Notes under the pieces: model-generated | Told to the model about the DNA's origin: nothing | Database searches by the model: none | What the model saw: only the letters and a program-made list of their open reading frames with translations | Assembly: GCA_037501455.1 (NCBI GenBank) | Contig: CM074865.1 | Span: forward strand, 82,968,501-83,032,500 | Direction: 5' to 3' | From: Lantana camara | Taxonomy: Eukaryota > Streptophyta > Magnoliopsida > Lamiales > Verbenaceae | Length of the DNA: 64,000 bases | Part shown: positions 31,602-43,235 of the stretch, piece after piece | How positions within the stretch are numbered: the stretch's first letter is position 1 | Layout of the letters: every line of letters starts with the position of its first letter | Made by a program: the position numbers and the translations under genes

Positions 31602-34529
31602 TCACCAAGGTTCCATATTTAGTGTAAGATGTGGAATATGTGACAGCGATCCCCAGCCCGAACCATCCTTGTCATTGTAATATTCCAAAAGATGGAACGA
31701 ACATTTGATTGTCAAGTGGTCTAGTGCAGATGCTTTGCGGAGGAGGCGATGTGGGAGTGCTGATAATTCGTGACATTCCTTGATCGTCAACTCCTTGAGA
31801 CAAGGCATTATCTTGAGGTTGTCGTTGGCTGCTTCCTCGTCCGTAATGTCCTCCCATTCCTTCCAGCTCGAACAACTTTCGAAAGTCAGCTTCTGTAACT
31901 TGGGGAAAACCCCGATTACCCCATTCTCGATCTCCCCAGCAGATGCAGCTGCTATTCCTAGAAACTCCCTGTCTAGGGATTCCATAGCACTCATTCTCGA
32001 AACTGAAAGCTCTTCCAGGCATGGCAGCTTTTCCAGAGGAGGTAAGGTCGAGCACTTACTGAAACCCATTAGGTCCATGCCCTTTAAATGGTTGAGGGAC
32101 GTGGTGATCCATCCTGGAAACTTAGTCCCATAGTAACCACGAATGGCCAATGACTGCAAGTATGGAGGCGGCTGCAGAGCCTCCAGAAACTCATTTGTGA
32201 TCAACTCCATGCTTCCATAGATATCGAATAGAAAAACAAGAGTCAAATGACGGAGATGTTTCTTATTTCTCAACTCTGCTTTCTTGGCATCCACAAGATT
32301 TCCTGATCTCACCGAATTCATAATCAGCTCTAGAGATCCACTAAGTCTGTCCATCTTCTTCAAGTACGCCAATTTGCTCTGACCTCTTCCACTTTGGAAT
32401 TCCTTCAATGTCTGAAGCCCAGTTAATTGTTCAAATCCTTGAGGAATCATTCTGAGGGTTGAAGTTCCTTCATTGCGAAGATGTCTTAGGTTTGTGAGCT
32501 TATGGATTCCTTCAGGAAGCCTATAAAGCCTCTGACACCATCCAATATCCAAGATTCGCAACTCATGTAAATTGCATATAGTTTCCGGCAACTCTTCTAT
32601 ATCCGTCGAACATAAGTTTAGGTGTCTCAAGTTAATTAAATTCCCGATTTCCCTTGGAATCTCGTTGAATCTACACAAGGTTAGATAGAGTGTCTGTAAG
32701 TTATACAACTTACATATGCTTTGAAAAAGTTGTCCGATGATCTCGTAATTACTCAAGTCTAAGTATCGCAAATGGATCCACCTCTCTATATATTGCAGAA
32801 TCTGTTCTGCCACCTCTCTAGTCTGAAAGTTAAAACAAACCGGCACACTCGTACCCAACACCCGAAGGCATGTTGTAGAGTCTAATAGATAGGGAGGAAC
32901 CTTGTTGAGATGATGAAATAAGCTGCGATATACCTTCACTTGGGAAATCAGTGATGGATCGGTGTCTTCCTCGATATGATTAGTGGTCTTCCGGACAAAT
33001 TGAGCGAAATCATGCACAATATCGTGCATCTTGCATACTGCTCTACCAAAACGATCATCAAAGTTTTGAAAGAAAGATCGCATTCTTAAACTGTCAAAGT
33101 ACTCTTTGCCCCTAAGCTCCAAATCAACGGTGCCACTACTATTGGAGCTCAAATACCCCATTGCCATCCACATTTTTATCAACTTCTCTACATCAATCTG
33201 GATATCTTTAGGAAAAATGGCACAATATGAGAAGCACCGTTTCAATGCTGGAGACAACTCATTATAGCTCAAAAACAAATGAGGGAAGAGGTCCACTTCC
33301 ACTATCTCCAATTTCCATAGTTCGCTACAAAAGACATCCTCCCACTCTTCAGAGTTATCTCTGAAATGCAACAGGCTGCCCAACACCTTTGCAGCAAGAG
33401 GCAAACCATTGCACTTCTTCGCAATATTCTCACCAATAGCTTGTAATACTTCACAGTCCTCTTCTCTCCTCCCAAAAAATGCTATTTGACGCATTAATAG
33501 CCAACAATCTATATCCGATAGTCGGCCCAAATGATGGATCTCAGTGGTACCCATCATTCTTGCAACTCTTTCACTTCTTGTTGTCAACAATATTTTACTT
33601 CCACGACCACCACATTTTAGTGACTTTTTGAAAGGTTCCCACTTGTTGTAGTCTTCTGTCCAAATATCGTCTAGCACAAGAAGAAATTTTTTTCCCGAAA
33701 TATAGTCTTCCAAACATTTTAGTAGTGCCTCCAATTCGTTAAGATTTGGAGAACTCTTCGTCATAGCCTCAGTAATACCTTTAGCAATCCTAACCTCATC
33801 AAAAACATCAGAAACACAAATCCAAATCTTTAACTCGAAAGAGCTTATAACCTGAGGGTCGTTATAAGCTAATTGAGCAAGAGTGGTCTTCCCTATTCCC
33901 CCTGTCCCAACTATAGAAATAACAGTAGGACCACCTTCTTGGCTGCCATCCTGTATGAGTTTCCTTACAAGAGCATCCTTCTCAACCTCTCGGCCTTGTA
34001 TCTCCGACACATCAACTGAAGAAGTGGATCGAACTCTTCCTGATCTTTCAGGTTGAACTGCTTGTCCGATCATGAAACCATATCGATCTTTCTCCTTCAC
34101 AATCACCTCCAGCCTTTCTTTCAATCCCTTTATCTCCACAGCAATATCTCTGTGGCCTACGTATTTCTTGAAAGACAAAGAAGAACAAGGGAGACAAGAA
34201 CATACCTTGTGCTGGGGATCATCAACATCCTTAGACTCAGACACTTCAATCTTGCGTTTGAGAATAGTGAAGTTCCACTCATCGAGCACGTCGTCCACAT
34301 CATAAGATAAGTCTTCGAGCTTCTTCAACCACATCTGGATGCTGTTGTCTTTCTCCTTGTATCCTCTCATTTCTGCATCTTCCAACACCTTCCTGATTGT
34401 CGTCAACTCAGAGGAAAGATAGCGAATCTCTTTTTTCACTCCTCTCACCAAATGGATCTCATCTTTGATATTTTCCTCAACAATGGCTGCCAATCTCTCA
34501 ATCGCCATGGAAACAACAGCATCAGCCAT
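31602..34529 (-). CDS. CC-NB-LRR (CNL) disease-resistance-type protein, RGA-like
   Basis: An intact, intronless 975-residue frame. Residues 1-150 are an Rx-type coiled-coil domain with an EDVID-like LEDLSYDVDDVLDEW (71-85). The NB-ARC domain follows: P-loop GTGGIGKTT (208-216), RNBS-A, kinase-2 LLVLDDIW (283-290), RNBS-B GSKILLTTRSERVA, GLPLAAKVLG (375-384), RNBS-D CFSYCAIFPKD (432-442) and MHDIVHDFAQ (501-510). The tryptophan at the end of kinase-2 marks the CNL class. About 400 residues of leucine-rich repeats complete it, for example LRYLDLS, LQTLYLTLC, LRHLNLCSTDIEELP and LPCLEELSVS. These are intracellular immune receptors that switch between ADP- and ATP-bound states; the recognised effector cannot be read from sequence. 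All nucleotide-binding motifs look functional. No second NLR lies in the window. Confidence 0.93.
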   Translation of the reverse strand: MADAVVSMAIERLAAIVEENIKDEIHLVRGVKKEIRYLSSELTTIRKVLEDAEMRGYKEKDNSIQMWLKKLEDLSYDVDDVLDEWNFTILKRKIEVSESKDVDDPQHKVCSCLPCSSLSFKKYVGHRDIAVEIKGLKERLEVIVKEKDRYGFMIGQAVQPERSGRVRSTSSVDVSEIQGREVEKDALVRKLIQDGSQEGGPTVISIVGTGGIGKTTLAQLAYNDPQVISSFELKIWICVSDVFDEVRIAKGITEAMTKSSPNLNELEALLKCLEDYISGKKFLLVLDDIWTEDYNKWEPFKKSLKCGGRGSKILLTTRSERVARMMGTTEIHHLGRLSDIDCWLLMRQIAFFGRREEDCEVLQAIGENIAKKCNGLPLAAKVLGSLLHFRDNSEEWEDVFCSELWKLEIVEVDLFPHLFLSYNELSPALKRCFSYCAIFPKDIQIDVEKLIKMWMAMGYLSSNSSGTVDLELRGKEYFDSLRMRSFFQNFDDRFGRAVCKMHDIVHDFAQFVRKTTNHIEEDTDPSLISQVKVYRSLFHHLNKVPPYLLDSTTCLRVLGTSVPVCFNFQTREVAEQILQYIERWIHLRYLDLSNYEIIGQLFQSICKLYNLQTLYLTLCRFNEIPREIGNLINLRHLNLCSTDIEELPETICNLHELRILDIGWCQRLYRLPEGIHKLTNLRHLRNEGTSTLRMIPQGFEQLTGLQTLKEFQSGRGQSKLAYLKKMDRLSGSLELIMNSVRSGNLVDAKKAELRNKKHLRHLTLVFLFDIYGSMELITNEFLEALQPPPYLQSLAIRGYYGTKFPGWITTSLNHLKGMDLMGFSKCSTLPPLEKLPCLEELSVSRMSAMESLDREFLGIAAASAGEIENGVIGVFPKLQKLTFESCSSWKEWEDITDEEAANDNLKIMPCLKELTIKECHELSALPHRLLRKASALDHLTIKCSFHLLEYYNDKDGSGWGSLSHIPHLTLNMEPW

Positions 34530-35704
34530 GATTTTCGTTTGCTTTTTTGGTTTGCCTAATTAACACCAATCTTGAAGAAAAGAGAAGTTTGTGCGGCAGT
34601 CGGAGGAATCGGCATCGACGTAATCCAGTAATACAAGTCAAGTATCTCTTCTCGGATGCTAAACTTTAATCTTTATCAAAAACTTCTTCTGTACTACTCT
34701 GTAAAGATTTCATGATAAAGTATGAACATGTTCGAAGCAGCATCTTGTGTATATGTTAAGGAGAAGTTCCATTTTTTATTATTGATTTTTTTTATTATTT
34801 TTTTATTGAATCAACTCAGTCGAACCCTAACAACAATATGAGTAATTGAATTTGTCACTTTCCTTATACTCCACACCATTGGCATAATTGTAAAATTCTT
34901 TCACTCTTCTTACATTTGGTCACCACCCTTCTTACATTTGGTCACCATTAATATAATTGTAAAATTCTTTCACCCTTCTTGCATTTGGTTGAAATAGGTT
35001 CGAATTAGAATAATCTTGACAACTTATAGCATATATTTTTTCATGTCCTTTAAATCCTTCTGAGTTCTGACCAATTGACTAATATTTGACTGGATTAAGT
35101 GCACTTTCGTCATTTTAATTGAAGTCTCATAAAAGGGTCCAAAAGAGAGAAATGTTACAATGTAATAATGAATGTGAACTTATCCAAGGGGTTTTGATCT
35201 AGTGGTGACTGACTATATTATAAGAGGCGTACTTTATCTGATTCTCGTAGAGCTCAAGGTACGAAATCTACTTGTTAAAAGAGTCCCTTTGGGAGAGTTT
35301 TACACTTTAATGGTCCGACTCAACTCGATCCATATAATGAATTCCCTCCTGAGATTTGAAAAATTACGAACACCCCCTAAGGTTTATATTTCACAACATT
35401 AGTATATTGAAAATTGTCAAGTAACCATGCCAAGTATGTACTTTAACACATTAATTCGTAAATCTAATTATTTAGTGCAGTTGGATTAATTATGAAGCAT
35501 AATTAAAAGAGAACAAAATTCAGAAATTGATAATGAGACTTTTAATTAATCCTTGTGCAAGTTGCCCAATATTCAGCCACAAGCTTTGAAAAGGAAGAGT
35601 TGTTAATCTCCATAAGCTGTGATTGGCTCATCATACTCCACCAGTTTCCTTATATACAATCCAAGGAACCAAAAAATAAGTCTAAAAAATGTAAATTAAA
35701 TTAG
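34530..35704. other. Upstream region of the NB-LRR gene
   Basis: Presumed promoter of the minus-strand NLR. Near 34875-34990 there is a short imperfect tandem repeat (CTTCTTACATTTGGTCACC, TAATTGTAAAATTCTTTCAC). At about 35340-35400 the words GAGATTTGAAAAATTACGAACACCCCC belong to the same inverted-repeat family as the elements at 35705 and 37017. No gene seen. Confidence 0.45.
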
Positions 35705-35990
35705 AATAATTACACAGAAATACCATGAGGTTTGACTTAATTACACAGATATTCCTTGAAAATTTTACTAAAACTTCTTCACTCGACGCATGCTATTTTC
35801 ATCAAGAATTTAAAATCAAATATCGATGAGGCAAAAAGAGGTATTCATAAAAAGAAAATTAGAGATGTAATAATCATCAAAATTTATCCATTTATCCAGA
35901 TGTAATGTAATTCTTTGACAGGGGAAGTTTTTGTAATTTTTCGAAGGAAAAGTTTGTTTAATTAGGCTAAATCTTAAAGCATGTCATGTA
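35705..35990. mobile_element. Small inverted-repeat element of the AATTACA family
   Basis: The left arm GAATAATTACACAGAAATACCATGAGGTTTGACTTAATTACACAG pairs imperfectly with the right arm TTTGTAATTTTTC...TTTAATTAGGCTAAATCTTAAAGCATG. Word content resembles the terminal arms at 37017 and 16151, so it is probably another non-autonomous member of that broad group. No clear target duplication. Confidence 0.45.
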
Positions 35991-36004
35991 GACATCCTAA
36001 ATTA

Positions 36005-36980
36005 TGCAACTGACTGCAGGCAAACAGTGTCAAAAGATATCGATGAAATGAGAAGAAAAAGTTATAACTGTGCAGTCAGCAAATTCTTCTTTGATTATTT
36101 TCTGAAGAATCGCATCTGTGGCGAATGGAATCCCTTGCCTCGTCAAGAACCAGGATTTTTTCCTCTTCAGGAGAACTCTTCCGAGGCAGAAAAGCTGCCG
36201 TTGCTCCATGCTCCAATTCTCAGCTTCATCACTCACTGCACCAAAAAATTTTACGACAATCACACATTCCGAAACATAATTTAACCTCTATTCAGTTATA
36301 GTGCCATTCATGTTGCTTGTCTCAGGTTTGATACCGTACATTTCAATTTGTATCAATCTCAATACATTTGCAGAACAAAAGATTTTCAACGGTTCAGATC
36401 ACATTATTTGCATGTTTGTGTTTAAATATCAGATGTGGGAGTTCCAAATGCATTGGAGTTGATATAATTTGAAACGTATGGTATCAAATTTGATAGATGT
36501 GAGATGAATGGAACGGAATTTGAATACAGATCAAACTATGGTACTAAAAGTGATATTGTCAAAAGTGGAATTCGTAGTAAAACTCCCTTACCTGACGAGT
36601 CGAGCAAACTTGGAAGTTTACTAATAGTGTCCTTAAGCTGACATTTCTCAAGAAAGAATTCATTCATCAGTGAACTTATTCTGTTAAGCTTAATAGAGAA
36701 ACTACGATAGCTATGAATAAGGCAAGATTTTGCAGCGCTTCAGTTCTCCAAACTAGCCATTCTAGTGTGGCATTCGAGCAAAGAAAAACTTTTTCATTGG
36801 TGTCGACTAATTTGAGGTAGTTTGGAGAGAGCCTATCAACCATTCTGAATGCTCGCACTGTAACAACTCCAGAGCTGTCTCGGATGCGTAGTTCATGACA
36901 GGAGCTTTTGTAGTGCCATTGATTCTCATCAATTCTCCAGCAGATTTTTTATAGTATCCCTTTTTCAGGAATTCGAGGAA
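36005..36980 (-). pseudogene. ABCC (MRP-type) ABC transporter pseudogene
   Basis: Minus strand, two pieces in gene order. First, 36980-36676 reads [22 protein letters not shown] residues (here [22 protein letters not shown]). After a one-base shift it reads [36 protein letters not shown] and a hydrophobic helix. This is the second transmembrane domain of plant ABCC transporters. Second, 36266-36005 carries the second nucleotide-binding domain: [18 protein letters not shown] (signature, normally WSxGQRQL with E replacing G), ILVLDEA in a shifted frame, and [21 protein letters not shown]. The part between (including Walker A) is missing and at least three frame shifts are present. It is a dead gene fragment; a live parent copy should exist elsewhere. 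Confidence 0.75.
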
Positions 36981-37016
36981 CACCTTATTATCATATTACA
37001 CAATTTACCAAAAACA

Positions 37017-38285
37017 GGGATAATTATACTGGAATGCCCTAAGATTTGGTGTAATTACAAACTTCCCCTGAAGTTTGAAAAATTACAAACTGTTCCCCCG
37101 TCAAATGATTTGCATTACGTTTGGTTTATGAATACCTTATTTTTCCTTTGACCCTTATTGATCAGTATTTGAATTTAAGTCCACGTTGGTTATAGCATGT
37201 GTAGGGATGTAAACGAGACGAGCCCGTTCGCGAGCCTAACGAATAGAATCAATAAAAGTTCGGGCTTGAGTTCGAGGTAATCGAACCCGAACCGAACCCT
37301 GGCTCGGTTCGCGACCTTCACGAACCGAACTCGAACTCATTCCTTCTGAGATTTCGGTTCGCGAGCCGGCTCGCGAACCCTAATATTTTAATAAAAAATA
37401 AATATTTTTTATATATATTGTTAATTATTTAATATATTATATTTTTTAAAATTATAATACTGTAATATATTATATCTAAATATCTAATATATATGTTTTT
37501 ATTGAAATAAAAAAACGTATCATCTCCAAAACATAATCTCTATTCTAAAGAAACCAAACCTTTCTCTCAAAACCCTAGCCGCCAGTGTCATCTTTTCTCT
37601 CTTAAATTCAGTCTCTCAAGTCCCACCTTTCACCGTCCTCCACCGCCCACTGACAACAAAGCCACCCACCGTCCACCCACCACCCTATTCTCTTTCTTCC
37701 TTACCTTGATTTTTACAGAGATTTTCTTCTCCTTTCTACAGCGTCACCACCGTACCGCGCCACCACAACTCCGCCTACTCAATGTGCCACCAACCCAGAG
37801 CTCAGATATCTCGCCGACATCGAACGCCGCCGGCTACCAAACCCACAAAAACTCCACTTGCTCACCGCGCTCGGCACCACCACAGTACTCCGAGCTCAAC
37901 CTTCTCCCTCTGTTTTCTTTCTTTTTAATTTCTTAGATGTGGATCTCGCGTACCAGCGAATCGAACCTTCTCCCTCTATTTTCTTTTTTTTTTAATTTTT
38001 TAGATTTGGATCTCGCGAACCAACCCGAGACGAACCGAACTCGAACCTATTTTTTGTGGGTTCGTTAGGCTCGAGTTCGAGTTCGGGTTCGTGAAAATAT
38101 GAACGAACTCAAACTCGAACCTGCAAAAAAGAGGAGGGTTCGGCTCGGCTCGGTTCGGTTCGTTTACACCCCTAAGCATGCGTTAAATCTTGGAGCATGG
38201 CAGGGGAAGTTTTTGTAATTTCTCAACTTCAGGGGAAGTTTGTGTAATTAGGCCAAACTTCAAGGCAAGCTAATGTAATCTATAA
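37017..38285. mobile_element. Inverted-repeat (MULE-like) element, split by a hAT element
   Basis: The left arm GGGATAATTATACTGG...TTTGGTGTAATTACAAACTTCCCC pairs with the right arm GGGGAAGTTTGTGTAATTAGGCCAAACTTCAAGGC. The arms share GGGATAATTA and GTAATTACAAAC words with the Mutator-like element at 16151. Without the nested hAT the element is about 0.3 kb. Outer ends and target duplication are not clear. Confidence 0.5.
37202..38174. mobile_element. hAT-type non-autonomous element with 8-bp target duplication
   Basis: It begins TAGGGATGTAAACGAG and ends CGTTTACACCCCTA, the classic plant hAT inverted terminus. Flanks AGCATGTG (37194-37201) and AGCATGCG (38175-38182) are an 8-base duplication with one mismatch. 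Sub-terminal zones hold many TTCGCGAGCC / GGTTCG words in both orientations. The middle (about 37530-37960) is CT-rich and starts like a plant 5' leader (AAAACCCTAGCCGCC), with a 76-codon open frame from 37706. It may be a captured or ancestral transposase leader; no transposase residues are recognisable. Confidence 0.8.
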
Positions 38286-38679
38286 TCTATAACTATATAA
38301 AAGTGTGGATAACATGGCCTTGTATGTGAATTGACTGAATTACCCTTATTCAATTTAATTTTCCTTGGATTGTTTTAAATAAAAAAAAAGGTATAAGGAT
38401 CAACGTAATTGATTAAGGTTGGATTAGGGTATTTGAGTACAAATATTAATTAATTTAATGGACATAAAAATTAGATTAACATAATTTATTAAGGTCTGAT
38501 TATTAGAATTAAGTTAACAAATTTGAGTAAAAATATTATTTAATTTAATAGACATAAAAAAATTAGATAGATTAGCATAATTGATTAAGGTTGGATATTA
38601 ATATTTGACCCACCTAACCTACAAATTAAATAGTTTAAAAAACAAAATGGTATGGACAAATCCCACCAACTCTCTCCCT
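38286..38679. other. Intergenic with a roughly 100-bp direct duplication
   Basis: The segment containing TTGATTAAGGTTGGATTAGGG...AAATATTAATTAATTTAATGGACATAAAAA is repeated at about 38480-38600 with mutations. A Helitron-end-like CTATATAAAAGTGTGG lies at about 38293. No gene. Confidence 0.4.
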
Positions 38680-38688
38680 TATAAATAG
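38680..38688 (+). promoter_or_regulatory. TATA box of the gypsy-type-domain gene
   Basis: TATAAATAG lies 226 bases upstream of the first ATG of the frame at 38914 and is followed by an AC/TC-rich leader. It is the best TATA match in this stretch. Confidence 0.5.
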
Positions 38689-38913
38689 AGATTCGTTCAC
38701 CCATTTGTTCCTTTTCACGCATAAGTTCCTCAGAACATTCAGAACTTTCAAAAATTCTCTTGCATTTTTCAGAGAACTCAAGCAACTCCAAGACTTCAAG
38801 AACTTTAGGTATTTCCTTGAATCTTTTCTAATTTTCTCGCTTGCTAACCCTAGATTAATAGGCATTTCCTTTTCCTTCAATCCCTCTACCGTATCTATTA
38901 CCCATCATCCACC

Positions 38914-40860
38914 ATGTCCAATGAGTACATTGATGAGGTTGTTAGAGAGAAAGACGAAATGACGAGTTCTAGTTCTTCGCCTCATAACCCTACTTCCCAC
39001 CATCAAACGGTGGAGAAAATCTTTGGCGAGGCCAGGGATGAGGAGCTTGATGCTGCTGTGTCGGCCATGGGAGAACGAAATCCTGGTGGGGTGGATCATC
39101 TCTTCGAAGAGATGGATCTGGTTTTGGAGACGGAGCATCAAGGGGTTACTCTGCCCTTGGTGGAGGGTTCCACTAACCCGCATCGCCATACTGTAACCGT
39201 AGCAATCCCAGGCCCAGCTCAGGAGGAGACGGCCGCCGACCCTTTAGAGGAGCCCAGCGCAAAACACCGGAAAAGGAGTAAGAAATCCAAGAAGTCAGTG
39301 GAGGGAGAGAGTTCAGGCATGCAAGCTACTGATAGGACCCCTGATAAGATTAAAAGCACCGCAACCATGGGGGATTTAGTCACATTGAGGGCTCCGAGGC
39401 ATTTGGATAAGGGATTTACATTCCGGATACCAGAGGCGCACGAGAGGGCCAATAACCCGCCCCCAGAAGAGATGACAGTGTACAAGGGCACCATAGCGGC
39501 AGAGGGGTTAAGATTTCCAATCCCAGTTCCAATGGCGAGCATATTAAATTATCTGAACCTGAGCCCTTCACAGATTCTCCCAAACGGAATAACCCTCATC
39601 AATGCCTTCATCATTTTGATGAAATGTACTGGGCACGATCCCTCAATTCACAATTTCACAAGCTTATTCCAAGTGGCTCGCTCTCCTCGGTCGTCTCCGA
39701 GGGCGGGTCTCTATTATGTCCAAGCGAAATCCAACCTTAGCTCATTGACTCACCCTCAACATCATATGGTACTAAGTGGAAGGAGAAATTCTTCTTCGTG
39801 AAGCCTCCTGAGGGTGATGATTTTGGCGTTCCTCGAGCGTGGGTGATCCATGGAGATGAGCCCCTCGTGAAATCCCATATAGGGCCTGCTTTTCCCATAA
39901 AATGGGCTCAGGATCTGGCCCTCTTAATGAAGAACGAGCGTGGGCTTATTAAGGCTAAAGACTTGATGGATGATGAAGAGTTGTTATTCCTTTTTGGGGT
40001 CGTGAGCCCTCCTGATATGATAGCTAACCCTCCCGAGCGGGATTCAGAGAGAGATGGTTAGACTCTAGGATGCTAACTTTAGATAGGAATACTGACTTTA
40101 TCTCCTGATTCCTTGAAAAGGAAAATTTGACCCTCGTGTTTTTTTTTTTTTTTTTGACAGGCATTGATATACTGATAGTTGGAAGAGGCATGGCTAATGT
40201 GGCCACTCTTTTGGGCGCTTGGAGAAACCAAGGGGTTCCCCTCAACAGTAGCAACAACAACAACAAAAACAACCATAACGACAACAACAAAAACGAAGGC
40301 CAGGCCGCTCGGGCAGTGATCGAGGAAATGGTCGCGGAGGCGGCCGTGGTAAAAGTTCGAGCACCTCTGGAAGAGGGTGAGGGGAGGGCCGAGGGACCAC
40401 CCCCGATAACAGAATTGTCCCTCACCAAGGGGATGGTTCTAACCAACGAGGTAGGGAGCGGCCTCTTCAAACCGCTCCTAATGAACACCAGGGATAACGC
40501 ACTGGCATTGTAAGTAAGGATATTTCGGAGGGTCAAACCCCTCCTTCCAAGAAGAGAAAGAGACTGCCAGACTCTGTTCCGGTAATAGGAAAAGAAAAGG
40601 TCGTCGTGGTGGGTGAGCCAGGAGACGGAGAGACCTCATCTTCCAAGGGGGAAAGAATTTGGGCCTTCGAGCGCACGGGGGATCGAACATACCAGCGTGC
40701 CTCCACTTCATATCCCACCCTCTTGAGGAACTGCCCTTCTACGAGAAATTTGGTGTATGGCCTTTTCCAGAAGGTGTAGTTCACTGGTGATCATAGGGAG
40801 TTGTTTGCCCAGAGCACCAAACAAGTGGTAGATGATCTTTGCTACGCCCTCATTAGGGTA
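38914..40860 (+). pseudogene. Putative gypsy-type transposon-domain gene (PF04195-like), broken
   Basis: The first frame, 38914-39801, has a charged N-terminus (Ser/Glu-rich, then a KHRKRSKKSKKS basic patch). It then has the Transposase_28 style core: EGLRFPIPVPMASILNYLNLSPSQILPNG. After a one-base frame break near 39765-39775 the domain resumes with WKEKFFFVKPPEG (39783 onward) to 40056. A GT at 40057 and a T-rich tract plus CAG at 40160 define an intron that joins the frame to GRGMANVATLLGAW and an Asn-rich tract. A second frame break near 40510 and a stop at about 40778 follow. The rest (YALIR, then GTAAGT) is cut off by the LTR inserted at 40943. The domain is known from plant retrotransposon-derived proteins of unknown function. 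Broken here. Confidence 0.65.
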
Positions 40861-42701
40861 AGTATTATGCTCCTTTGTAAATTTTCCCCATCTATTACAT
40901 CTTGTTTTCTTCTTTGAAAATTATCTAAGCATTAAGCTGATTTGTAACGCCCCGTTTTCTTGAGAAGTCAGGTATGACATCACGAGTGGGTTTAGACCGA
41001 GTATTATGTGATTTAATTTATGTTATAATTGCTAATTGATTGTTTTATTTAATAATTTCGTGAACTAATTGCTATTATGTGACTTATGTGACTTAAGTGA
41101 TTATGTTACTTAAACTCATTTTAATATGTTTATTTGTTATTTGAATGTTCTATTTCGAATATGTACGTATTTGAGCTTATAAGAAATCCTTGGACTCAAT
41201 TAAACTTTGAATTTGACCCAATTGCTAAACTACCAAACCTCGGTACCCTAATTGAAGCACTTAAATTCTTGGAGGACCAAAGTGCAAATTCCCCTCACTC
41301 TTTTCCTTAATTACACGATCCACACCCCCTCCACAACCTCATTCTTCTTCTTTCATTTTCTCCTAGCAAACAAGGGTTCCCAACTTCTCCTTCCTTTACC
41401 ATTTGATCGATCCATCAAGCAATCAAGGAGGCAAGGAGATTTCTTCCATTTTCAAGCAAGAATTCAAGCTTCAGTAATTCCTTCCCCTTCTCCTCCTTCT
41501 CTTCCATGTAACGCCCCGACTATTCGGCCGTATAGGTATGATGTATGTGTTTACTAATTGCGCACTTTAATTGTTTTAACTTTCGTTATTTATCTTATTC
41601 TTGTTATATTTGAAGTATTTTCTTATTTTACTTGAATTTTATTTGGATTTTAAACGTATTTGCTTACGCGCATATGATTATGCCTTGTTTGATTTCGTTT
41701 CGATTTTCGTTTTTCATGGTAACTTGGTATGATTGAATTTTGTGTATTATGAACTTACTTATATGTTCGTTGCATGATTTTACTCTCGGTTGCTCGAGTT
41801 GTGAATTTGTTTTAATTCTCGGAACCAATTAGGGGCTAAAGAGCATTTAGCACACCCTTGGTTCCATATGTGATAACTTGAGCTCGGGAACTCGGAATCG
41901 AGTTTCATCACCTCAATTGGTCGACGATTCGGGTTCAATAGGATAAGCCTCCTATTTTTCTAAGACCATTTAGATTTCCAAATCTCAACCGAAACGAGCA
42001 CCTTGCGCCTAAAACGATAAACTCTTGACTTTTCTTTAAGATACGGCCCTAATTAACGCCCCTAGACCCTAACCCTTGACCTAAGCCACTTGCATCACTC
42101 TCTCTCTCTCCCTATCAGCCCCAACCGAAATCCCACCCCCTTCATTCCCCAAAATTCAGCCACAAAGAACAAGGAGAAGAGAGAAGAAGAAGAGGAAAAC
42201 CCCATAGCCAAAACTTTGGAGAATTGAGCTCATCTCCCTACCATTTCTCACCTATTTTTGAAGGTAAGCATATTGTTTAGTAGTATAGCTCTTGGTATTC
42301 ATTTTATGGTGAGTTTTGCTTGGTTTCATCCATTCATGTAGTAGATTAGGAGATGATGTTGAATAGTGTGTTTCTTGCCCCTTTTGGTTGATCATTTGAA
42401 TCCTTTAATTTCCTTTGAATTTCATGAATATTATGTGTTCCTAAGGCATGTAATTAGTTGGTTATGAACTTGTTTTGCTTGATTATGGTGGATGCTTGAA
42501 CTTGACTTGTTGAAGCTTGAAGATATGAATTTGATGATGACTTCTTGATGTATTACTTGAAGTTCTTGTTGTTTAATGTGATATAGCTTGAATATATGAG
42601 TTCATGACCTGATTTAGGGTGCTTTTAGGTTGAGTTTTGTGTTGGCTTGGTGATTTTTGGCTTCCATTTCGTTTTTTCCCGGTTTATGTGCTTTTTTTTT
42701 G

Positions 42702-42807
42702 CTACTGACCCAAATCCATGGGGGTGGATTTGAGTCAGTAGGCTTCTGGACAAAATCCATGGGGTGTTTTTTCCCTTTGGAAAAATCCATGGGGGTGGAT
42801 TTTGTCC
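42702..42807. repeat. Hairpin cluster of LTR A (AAATCCA type)
   Basis: Two nested inverted repeats. CTACTGAC-CAAATCCA pairs with TGGATTTG-GTCAGTAG (42702-42741, one mismatch per arm, 6-base loop). GGACAAAATCCA pairs with TGGATTTTGTCC (42748-42807) around a further AAATCCATGGGGG copy. Confidence 0.85.
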
Positions 42808-43235
42808 TGCATTTTTTTTCGTTACTCCGGTTCCGTTTTTCTTGTTTTTCTTCGCTTGTTTGATCTTCCTCCACCTCTTTTATGACTTCTATTCCTTGCT
42901 AACATGTATTATGACGTGTTATGATTAATGTATCAAGTTTATGATTCGTTTTAATATGATTTGTGAAAGTTATGAACGATTGAATGTGTAACCTTCAAGC
43001 ATGGAACGTTTTGAATGAATTATTTGTTTATATGGCATCATAACATGATTTTCACATTTTATGCATCTCATATCATATGCATAACCTAGCCGAGCGTCGT
43101 ATATGGTCATGTTGAGTCTCACACTACCTCTTTTGCACAGATTCAGGTTTGGTTGGAGACGGGGGCGACCTTTGAGGCTCTTGCTTTTCTTCTTTTGCCG
43201 CTTCAAGGTGGGTTTATCTTCTACTAGTTAAAAAA

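Noticed and set aside
31672..32055. 127-codon minus-strand frame within the NLR
   Set aside because: Alternative frame of the leucine-rich-repeat coding region.
39798..40061. Separate 87-codon gene
   Set aside because: It is the continuation of the gypsy-type domain after a one-base frame break, not an independent gene.
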